From Schistocephalus solidus (Eukaryota; Platyhelminthes; Cestoda; Diphyllobothriidea; Diphyllobothriidae), in the NCBI GenBank assembly GCA_017591395.1, contig WEDG01011521.1, positions 1-64,000 on the forward strand: a DNA stretch of 64,000 nucleotides. The letters are read 5' to 3'. Shown piece by piece: positions 57,301 through 64,000 of the stretch (positions within the stretch are counted from its first letter, which is position 1; each line of letters opens with the position of its first letter). The translations under genes and the position numbers were made by a program. The notes under the pieces were generated by a model that was not told the DNA's origin, ran no database searches, and saw only the letters and a list, made by a program, of their open reading frames with translations.

Positions 57301-60192
57301 CACTGAAACCAATATAAATCCAAAACGTTTTTGAGATCACAACCTTGAAAAAGTGTAAGATCCTTCCTTTACATGTTTCGCCAAGGTAGAAATATATATC
57401 CTCAAACATCTTCCCTACTTCCCATTAGCCGTCCCTTTTTATTTAATTTGGAAACAGCACTCATCAATGTATTTTGATTATAACACAAAATATATTTATG
57501 CATAGACGAATTTTTTTAATTTACAGATCTTGACCTGCAGTTAACCGAATTGTTCATTTAAGGTTGACATGTATTTTGCTATGAAGGAAAATATGTTCGA
57601 CGATAAAATGATACACTGTTGATAGAAGCGAACCAGTTAGTTACAGAAAGCAGTTCAAAGGAAGCAGTTGCAACTGCTCGAACTATATGTGTATTGACTT
57701 GATGGTTTTGATTTTCATTTGAACCCATGAGCAGCGGAAGTAGCGAAAAAAGGTAGTAAGGGGAAAATGTGCGCAGTATATAGAGAGCGCGGTTTCCAGG
57801 CCACCACACACATACTATAATTAGCAGTTCTCATGTTTATCGCTCGGGCTCGAAGTTAATTCGCTGATTGCTTTTTTTACGTACCCAATTAAAAACTCGT
57901 GTACACTATTATTCTTCATAACGTACATTAGAATGGTCTGTCTAATCGCAGACTTCACAAATGCTAGCTAAACATTTAGGATGCACTGTGAAAACGGATT
58001 ATGGCCTCTGAAAAAAAGAGCTGGGGAATTCACGAAGCACAGACGAATGTTATCATGCATTCCCAATGGAATTTTGTCCGGATTCTGTTTCAAGCGTAAT
58101 GCAGAAGCATTTGCCGATACATATGTACATAAAAACAAATAGACCGATAAATGTAAAGCGGGACGAGGCAGCAGCATTCTCATTCCACTCTATCTCCATC
58201 AGATCACAGTTGTTTTTGTTGAATTAGTTCTCTTTGGACATCAATTGTTGCTTGCTCATAAAGCATATCTTTACATAACAAAGGTATTTCGCTTTGGACG
58301 CCAATAGGCTCATGTTTCGCTGTATTCACGAGAGTTATATCTGCTCTGCATAATCTAAATGTGATTCAAACTGATTTCTGAACAGTATCGACTTGTTTGT
58401 ACACGTGCGTGGTTCATACCATTATCAACTTGTTATAGGCAGTCTGAACACGGATAGAAAAAAACGAACGCTTGCACAACTGTACTCAATCGGCAGTCCT
58501 ATGGACTGTAGGCCGATCATTTCTAATATCCATTGCTTAGAAAAGGTAGAACTAAAATAGGAACTTCCCACATCGTAATAATAATGTGTAATGACATACT
58601 TATTGTACAAAACATACCGAATAAGCTAGGTCTCTGTTCTAAGTTTATTTCCTGACCGGTAACTGCAATCATTTACAAATGTAAATGCTCATGGGTTCAC
58701 ATTTAAATTGTCTTTATTGTAGCACTTTTGACTAAAGTTGGTCATCGTTTATCAGTATTTCCTTAAAGTCAAATATTTTATGCAGGGAATGCCCAAACTC
58801 ATGATTAGCTAGATATCTTTTTGTAAGAATATTTTGGATTTAAAGCTTGCGCTAGATACAACAGTATTTGAAAGAGACACATATAGGCGTAACATATGTA
58901 GGCTTTTTCGTTTTGCCAGTGCATGTATAACCCACATTCTGACGTATGATGACACTAAAATCAATAGCGTCTCCCTCGTTTTTATGGGTAATCATATTCT
59001 GCATAACTGAGCGACTCGTATTTATTCAGAAGACGATTTTCAACCAAGGCAATGGAGCCCGGAATGACCAGTTTAAGCTTAGTGAGTGCTATCAGGCCGC
59101 ATCGCTGAAACACACGTTTAGTCACAACAAAAAATCGAATCCGCGCTATTCGTTTGCCGAGCGTTGTTAACTCCAATGCTCTCCCAAATAAGCCATCGAC
59201 TCGTTCTGTTGGAAGCGAACAAGGATATTAAACATACTTAAAGTGCATTCATTTTTCGGGTTAAGGAAAGTCTGAATATTTATCCTCAGGGCACAGTGGG
59301 GGAGAAGCATTTCGAAGAACCAAGTCCGTGAATGCATATCAACATCTTTACTCTTTCCGACAACAACCGAGCGGATTACAATGCCATGGCTCAATAAATA
59401 GATCGTTTGACTTAATGACCAAAGAGCACCGACTTGAAGTTCAGTTGTGACAAAAAATGAGTGTACGTGAAACCGAATAATTATGGTTATGAAAGCAGGA
59501 AGAGTCATTTCAGTCCCCATTTTGTTTGACACAACTATCTTCTGCACAACGTTGTTTATGCTCCCGCAATTTTTTAAACATTTTAGGGCCTTTACTGAAA
59601 CATGGGCTTACTTTTGCTATCTGCTTACCATCTGAGGACCTCGAGCGTACCTTAAGACAATTAATTAGCTTTATAATATCTGTTATTTTACTGAATACAC
59701 ATGACGTTTAAAACGCTGAGATAACCTTTTAAAGTTGTATTACTAACTAGTTGCTAGTAGAAATAATATTATTGTACAGTCAGTATTCTCTCTTAATTTC
59801 ACATACGTTTGTATACGTCATTTGCTTTCAGGCAAAACAGATATGCTGTCAAAATATATACACACGCATTTAAATGAAGTTTAAAACATATTTTAAAGGT
59901 TGGAAACATACCTCTACACATCGCCTGCATTAACGGTGACCAACATTCTGTACAATATTTATGTGAACACGGGTCACAAGTGAATGTGTACAATAAGGTT
60001 AGTAATGTTTGATAAAAATGTCAGAAAATTACATATTCCATCCTATTAACTGTGACTTAGTAAAGCCTATTCAATTATTACTTGTTTCAACAGGAGACGT
60101 TAACGCCACTGCATTATGCAGCCAAAACCGGAGACAAAGAGATCAGCAGATGGCTTTTGTACTACGGGGCCGATCCAACACTACCAAATAAC
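45285..60192 (+). CDS. Gene 2: ankyrin-repeat protein, 3' partial
   Basis: Exons: 45285-45389, 46187-46231, 47867-47965, 53848-53946, 55929-56027, 56063-56161, 59899-59997, 60094-60192; all introns phase 0. The 248 codons seen comprise an N-terminal capping-type repeat (LLESLKNGSDFLEDVE joined to ALKENELLELEVQNK) and six full ankyrin repeats of 33 residues. They show the G-x-T-P-L-H-x-A, L/V-x-x-G-A and N-x-x-N/D signatures. The last exon ends in a good donor (GTGAGT), and no stop or further repeat follows, so the gene continues past the window. Ankyrin arrays are protein-binding scaffolds; without the C-terminus I cannot say whether this is a cytoskeletal adaptor, a kinase, a channel or other. 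Introns contain SINEs, a PLE terminus and an antisense LINE. Confidence 0.8.
46187..46231 (+). CDS. Gene 2 exon 2 (45 nt)
   Basis: Acceptor AAAATGTTGCAG, donor GTAAGG at 46232, phase 0 on both sides. It encodes ALKENELLELEVQNK, which completes the N-terminal cap repeat, the final N-K standing where ankyrin repeats have N/D-x-x-D/N-K. Confidence 0.65.
47867..47965 (+). CDS. Gene 2 exon 3, ankyrin repeat 1
   Basis: 99 nt, acceptor TTACATTTTAG, donor GTACGC. The repeat reads MGQTPLFFAILSGSIENV then RFFLESGASFDIIDM. It has the TPL turn and a G-A hairpin. The usual His after TPL is Phe. Confidence 0.85.
47966..48571. other. Gene 2 intron, unassigned part
   Basis: AT-rich intron start with no recognised element before the SINE cluster at 48.57 kb. 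Confidence 0.4.
48572..48745 (-). mobile_element. tRNA-derived SINE copy d
   Basis: In reverse it begins GAGCCCATGACTCAATGGTAAGAGCGT, followed by a box-B-like GGGTTTCGATCC, then CACCTGGGGTTGGGTTTGACTGGCTGACGATGG, ending in CTTTGCCAGC. It is one of the clearer tRNA-like heads. It lies in the intron between gene 2 exons 3 and 4. Confidence 0.75.
48785..49110. mobile_element. Head-to-head SINE fragments, copies e1 (minus) and e2 (plus)
   Basis: 48785-48900 is the 3' part in reverse (CTCACTCTCGAGCACCGCCAGCAGCCGCACAG). 48915-49110 is a plus-strand copy from TTGAACTTCTGACCGGCGGGTCGCGGG through GGCTGACGTCAGCTCATAAG to GGGCGACTGCTGGCGCGCTC. The two share the family 3' block in opposite orientation. 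Confidence 0.65.
49340..49570 (-). mobile_element. Penelope-like element terminus carrying a hammerhead motif
   Basis: In reverse: CCCGTATCTGATTCCATCT, then the hammerhead core, then AGTCTAGTAGGGCTTTTGTTCCAG. Related termini are at 15.5 and 24.6 kb. The 111-codon minus ORF across it is an artefact of the terminus. It lies in the intron between gene 2 exons 3 and 4. Confidence 0.65.
49385..49428 (-). ncRNA. Hammerhead ribozyme-like motif (PLE type)
   Basis: Reverse-strand order: CTGATGA (reverse complement of 49416-49422), a 6-bp stem II of GGATTC against GAATCC with an AAGTGG loop, then GAAAC (reverse complement of 49392-49396), then GTC. All conserved core bases are present. Stem III is minimal, as described for retroelement hammerheads, which may cleave as dimers. 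Activity is inferred. Confidence 0.6.
50870..52560 (-). mobile_element. Degenerate minus-strand LINE of the same superfamily
   Basis: In reverse, near 52.06-52.01 kb it reads AGTAGCCTTTTCGATCGAAG followed by AAGTGAGACTGGTCATCAGC, aligned with the 35.45-kb LINE. The minus frame 51296-51598 gives KVWRLTPAPK, FEVWVQSNLKPPLKC and LNNATKLLHMIKGCF, the post-RT region. The RT core is too decayed to read. It lies antisense in the large intron between gene 2 exons 3 and 4. Confidence 0.65.
53848..53946 (+). CDS. Gene 2 exon 4, ankyrin repeat 2
   Basis: 99 nt, acceptor TAATTTTTTTAG, donor GTAAGC. The repeat reads NGNSPLHVSATIENLDIVEF then LSTSGVELNKLNK. It keeps SPLH and the N-x-x-N-K ending. It is preceded by a 5.9-kb intron, the largest in gene 2; a further repeat exon missed within it cannot be excluded. 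Confidence 0.88.
53947..55928. other. Gene 2 intron, unassigned
   Basis: About 2 kb of AT-rich intron. I see no repeat exon or known element. Minus ORFs here are short and unsupported. Confidence 0.4.
55929..56027 (+). CDS. Gene 2 exon 5, ankyrin repeat 3
   Basis: 99 nt, acceptor TTTTCCTATTAG, donor GTACAA. The repeat reads MNETALHIACKRGNLRNC then IALVAAGVNPNAINL. Classical T-A-L-H-I-A and A-A-G-V-N-P-N blocks. Confidence 0.9.
56063..56161 (+). CDS. Gene 2 exon 6, ankyrin repeat 4
   Basis: 99 nt after a 35-bp intron (56028-56062), donor GTAATC. The repeat reads NGETALHLATKESLFEAV then QALVMRGAHPNIQDQ. The tiny intron is well supported because both flanking exons are clear repeats and only its removal keeps the frame. 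Confidence 0.9.
56162..59898. other. Gene 2 intron of about 3.7 kb
   Basis: AT-rich. It contains a 72-codon ORF with a hydrophobic segment at 57006-57230 (see findings) and other short ORFs. I see no ankyrin exon or known mobile element. Confidence 0.4.
59899..59997 (+). CDS. Gene 2 exon 7, ankyrin repeat 5
   Basis: 99 nt, acceptor CATATTTTAAAG (weak tract), donor GTTAGT. The repeat reads VGNIPLHIACINGDQHSV then QYLCEHGSQVNVYNK. I-P-L-H-I-A and the terminal N-x-x-N-K are intact. Confidence 0.88.
60094..60192 (+). CDS. Gene 2 exon 8, ankyrin repeat 6
   Basis: 99 nt after a 96-bp intron, acceptor ACTTGTTTCAACAG, donor GTGAGT. The repeat reads ETLTPLHYAAKTGDKEIS then RWLLYYGADPTLPNN, the closest of all to the ankyrin consensus. 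It is the last exon I can place. Confidence 0.9.
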
Positions 60193-63100
60193 GTGAGTAA
60201 TCATCCCGTTAAGGAGATTTATTCAAAGTTTTCAAAATATTGTTCCCCTTTTCATCGTGGGCTAAGATTCGATATTGGGGCTGAACAGATTCCGAGCAAA
60301 CATTGTGCACCAATGGATGTTAGAATAATGACGTCTCATTGAACTACTATACAAAAGATCCAAAAAATTAAATTTTATACATAACAATCTAAAACTAGGC
60401 ACAATTTTTCTGCTAGTTTTAGTAAAACTTTGAAACAGGAGTTGAATTTTAGAAACCTCAAGCAGATGAAACGGCTAAGTATAAATCTCCATATTTTGTG
60501 CACAGGAACTTACTATAAAAATTTAACAAATTATTTTCAAACTTAATGAACTTAAAAGCTGCCACTTCACGAAGAATATGTTTTTTCCTACAAAACACAG
60601 TACAGAGGTTTGAAAGAGGTAATACTTCCGTATTATTATACGATGCAATTAACTGTAACTTAGTCGAGGCGTGAAGCTTACGCAAAGTTACTGACCAGTC
60701 GCATATATAGTCCGAAAGTTCTGGTTTAGCCAAAATGGAAACATTATGTAAAGATACCTGGTTTACGAAAAAATATATTAAAGGTTTTGTTAAGTTTACC
60801 GAGAACAATTTTGGATTATTAATCATTGGATAATTGCACACAATTTCCACGATGGGTCTACTCACAATCGATGCCTTCTTCTCATATATGCATCTTATCA
60901 TACTAAGATTTACCTTATTTAACAATTATTGAAAAGAGCAGTAATAACAGAATAAAGAGCAAAAGAATTTAAAAAGTTCACTGTCAGCTGAAAACGTTGT
61001 ATAAAGCTCAAAATGTTCCAAATTTATATTTGACACAAATTTAACTTGAAACCATGGTATGTGAAACAATGAGAATAACACAAATCAAAAGCGTTCGTAA
61101 GCCGTAAACTATGAAGAACAGTGTTTGGGTTGATATTCAATGACGCCCATGCAACTTCAACCTTCACTGTCATTAAATAGGTGTATCTTAGTTACTTTTC
61201 AAAATTACCACAAATCACCTAAAGTTCCTCGCATTTTATTAATGAACGCGATGGTTTTAGTTATAAAAAGCATAATCTCTATTCTACTGTTCAAGGAATT
61301 TACAGCAAATAATTTACAGCAAAAGTTATGAACCCTATTCGATCTGCACGTTTAGTTGCATTTTTGATAGAATACGACTAAAAACAGCTTCTTCTAAGAA
61401 GCATACACTTGCTCCAAAATTAAAATCGTAAATTTCAGTTTGTTAAGCTGCCAAAAGCATATTTTTATTCAATAGTCGTGTCCTGCGTGCTTACATAAAA
61501 CAAAATCATAGAAGTTGTTTGCTACTAAATAATATGTGACGTATCTAATTTAAAGTAGCGAAATTTGAAAATTTATCGTCATTGACAAACTGGCACCAAC
61601 GTATTTATTAAAGCTTTGAAAGGATAATTGACACCGTTGGGTGGAAATTTAAATCTGCCACAACTATTAAAGATAATATTACTTTGTCTAGAAATGTCAA
61701 CGTTTAAGAAATGTGTCAAAATTCTGAAAACGTAAAAGCTCCCTGTAACTATGACATTTAACTGTAAATAGAGTTGTTTTATGGCGCCATAAACACACGA
61801 TGTTTTGTATATTTATACTTATTTCCTTTAGTAAGAGTTGTTCTTAGGTATTTCTGGTATTGGATTAGAATGAGTTTCCAGAGCAAAATTCATGATTTTC
61901 ACTGCTTTTGATCGATTGGCCACAAGGTGAGGCCATGTTATATATATTTAGGGAAACCTTCAAAATATGCTATTTATTTACTGAATTTAACTAAATTTGT
62001 GAGTTTTGCTTATGATTTGAAAATGGCCATTTGGTTCAGATTTTTAGGCTCAGTGAAACTGTATAACTTATGGCCAAGAAGAATGAACGTAAACAATAAA
62101 ATAAGCAATCGATATGCATTAGATCAATTAAAAACCCTCTACCCTAAGGCATCACTTTAAAAAGCGCTTTAATGAGACGAAAACACGCCTAGTTCACCTT
62201 TTTAGAAAGTAAAATAAACTTAAAAATGGGGACATTTGATCAGTTGTTGTCTTCCATAAAAACTTTGTGATAATGCCCATGCTGAAAATGAATAACCTCT
62301 CTTTTTTCTTTCACACTGGATCCTTCTGTGTTATTTTAATATTCTTTTAGGCACCATTCTAAGACTCCAAATGCACAACAGAGTGCCCGAATATATACGA
62401 AGAATTTGCGAAAATTGTTATTCTTCTCTCCATTCCGGGTATACGTTACCTATAAGCGAAATTTACGTCAAACGAAATAACCCCATAACATTTTTCAAGT
62501 TTACCATTACATATTATGGGTGTCCAACCACAGTAATACATAAGGCTTTCATACAGTCCCAATTCTCGGTGAAGTAAAACAAAATATTGGCAAATAATTT
62601 AATTGCTGCATTTTGTGGCACACAACTTCAACATTGTGCATAAGATCGTTTTTTAACTGCACCTCTTACTTGTTTCCGGAAAACAACACGATTCTTCAAA
62701 CTTTCCTCCACCTGATTTTTAGATTTTTGGTTTCAGAAAGGATTTATATGAAACTATTCTTTCTTATTTTAATACTTATACTGCACAAGACACAATAAAA
62801 GGTGTTTCCCAGGGACATTCAAAAGCAAAAAAACATTTCGTATATATTCGAAAACCTCCGGTTTCCACAAATTCTGTCTGATTTCCATCAATAAAAACCA
62901 CCCGAATATCAAAATACAAAGACAAAATGAACTCTTAACTACTCATTTAAATTTCATTCATGACAGTTCATCAGTAGGTCATCTACTGTAAACGGAAAAC
63001 AGCTCAATACAGGCAGACTAAAATTACACAACTGAAGTGTAAACATTTTGCTCCCTGAATAATTACGTGTTCAACATAAATCGTGAGCATATTGAAAGAT

Positions 63101-63316
63101 TTCCAAAGTTCACTTACCTGATGTAGGGATCAGCTAATTATTTGTTAAATGGATTCCTTCTACTGCTCACGCAACATTTTTCCATAAAAAATACTATGAT
63201 TTTTCATCTTTTTCTGTTGTTCAAGCAGAACCAAGCATTGAGCCCTACCATGGATCTTACATCATTAGAAACTTCTCATCCTTCCTTCAATAAAGAAATA
63301 AACAGTTGAAAAACGC
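60193..63316. other. Gene 2 intron continuing to the right, unassigned
   Basis: More than 3 kb of AT-rich sequence without a supported exon. The minus ORF 60458-60925 (155 codons) is the longest but has no recognised domain and AT-driven composition. Confidence 0.4.
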
Positions 63317-63720
63317 TCACCGATCACTCTTGAGCCCCGCCAGCAGCCGCACAGTTACTATTAGAAGCAAAGGCAGAGCAAATATTCTGATAGACAAGCG
63401 AGACTAGAATGTCCATTTTTGGCTCATTATTCGTCAGCAAATAGTCAATTCCAACCCCCAAGTGGTGCTGCACTCGGAACCACAACCCGTTTATCGAACG
63501 TCTATCGAGCCTCCTGTGTGGCGCCACTTGGGGTTTGGTATGACTGGCTGATGATGGCTTATGAGCCAGAAATGGAAATTCCAGTTTCCCTAGTTTTTCT
63601 CTACATTTTCATATGCCTATTCTAATTGCCGCTGTGTGGCTGCTGGCGGGGCTCAAGAGTGAGTCCCAAGGCAGAAAAGGACAAATGAGTTCGGTAAGCG
63701 ATCGGTGGGTGATCAACAAA
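63317..63720. mobile_element. Head-to-head inverted SINE pair (copies f1 minus, f2 plus)
   Basis: The left arm, in reverse, carries CTCACCGATC..GCCCCGCCAGCAGCCGCACAG, then CATTTTTGGCTCATTATTCG and CCCCCAAGTGGTGC. The right arm carries GGCGCCACTTGGGGTTTGG, TGGCTGATGATGGCTTATGAGCCAGAAATGG and GTGTGGCTGCTGGCGGGGCT, then GATCGGTGGGTGATC. The halves meet near 63500, so the region can fold into a long imperfect hairpin. Confidence 0.75.
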
Positions 63721-63749
63721 CGTCAATATTCCCTATCTGAAAATGCAAG

Positions 63750-63962
63750 ACAACGAGTCCTTGGCTCAATGGTTAGCGCACTGGACTTCTGATAAAGTGG
63801 TTGTAGGGTCGAGCCTAGGGTGGGGCATAGCCTGGTGTTATGTATGACTGGCTGATTACGGTCAATGAGCCTTCAATGGCTATTCCAGGCTCCCTTGTAT
63901 TTGTTAATACTGTTCAGCACCCCTATGTTGCTGAGCTTTGCCAGATTGAATAAATAAATTAA
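63750..63962 (+). mobile_element. tRNA-derived SINE copy g
   Basis: Starts GAGTCCTTGGCTCAATGGTTAGCGCACTGGACTTCTG (box-A-like, with a tRNA anticodon-arm-like stretch), has GGGTCGAGCCTAGGG as the box-B-like word, then GACTGGCTGATTACGGTCAA and AGGCTCCCTTG. It ends in an A/T-rich GAATAAATAAATTAAATAA tail, the best-preserved 3' end of the family in the window. Confidence 0.8.
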
Positions 63963-64000
63963 ATAATTTGCTTACTGAGTATTTAGAGTTCCTTGTGGGG

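Noticed and set aside
60458..60925. 155-codon minus-strand ORF, one of the longest in the window.
   Set aside because: AT-driven composition, no domain, no splice or promoter support; lies in an AT-rich intron.
62350..62577. Open frame after TTTTAG (MHNRVPEYIRRICENC...) considered as a further gene 2 exon.
   Set aside because: It does not resemble an ankyrin repeat and its phase does not match the phase-0 chain; in phase 0 the acceptor gives a stop after three codons.

Overview
The window looks like genomic DNA of a parasitic flatworm (Platyhelminthes, quite possibly a repeat-rich tapeworm). This rests on AT-rich non-coding DNA, very short introns (35, 39 and 46 bp) beside multi-kilobase ones, and a typical mobile-element mix: CR1/Jockey-type LINEs with short-repeat tails, Penelope-like elements (PLEs) with hammerhead-type motifs, a Merlin DNA transposon and tRNA-derived SINEs. 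The organism call is inference. I see no bacterial-type genes, rRNA, functional tRNA gene or CRISPR array.

Two split genes on the plus strand can be assembled from exons whose splice sites and reading phases agree. Gene 1 (3764-29669) encodes about 330-350 residues: an acidic N-terminus with two near-identical LC3/Atg8-interacting-like motifs (SSSFVILDES and SSSWAVLDES), a probable single transmembrane helix, a coiled coil and a short C-terminal tail. This order matches the vertebrate ER-phagy receptor CCPG1 and its relative PBXIP1; orthology is not shown. Gene 2 (45285 to beyond 60192, 3' end not seen) is an ankyrin-repeat protein in which six exons are each exactly 99 bp, each encode one 33-residue repeat, and are all separated by phase-0 introns.

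Layout: 0.1-1.6 kb, degenerate LINE. 3.7-29.7 kb, gene 1, whose introns hold two SINEs (6.5 and 8.8 kb), CTT and CCT microsatellites, a PLE relic (15.4-18.3 kb), a Merlin transposase relic on the minus strand (18.8-19.8 kb), a foldback element with a 9-bp target duplication (21.65-22.25 kb), an inverted PLE-terminus pair (24.5 kb) and a roughly 390-bp-unit tandem array (27.0-28.3 kb). 30-33 kb, two copies of an unidentified repeat, a SINE and degenerate telomere-like sequence. 33.2-37.1 kb, two broken LINEs in tandem. 37.1-45.2 kb, AT-rich sequence with little recognisable apart from one diverged copy of the tandem unit. 45.3-60.2 kb, gene 2, with SINEs, a PLE terminus with an intact-looking hammerhead core and a minus-strand LINE in its introns. 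63.3-64 kb, an inverted SINE pair and one more SINE.

Most long ORFs in the window are retroelement relics, microsatellite artefacts or chance. The exon models were built by eye and need RNA evidence.
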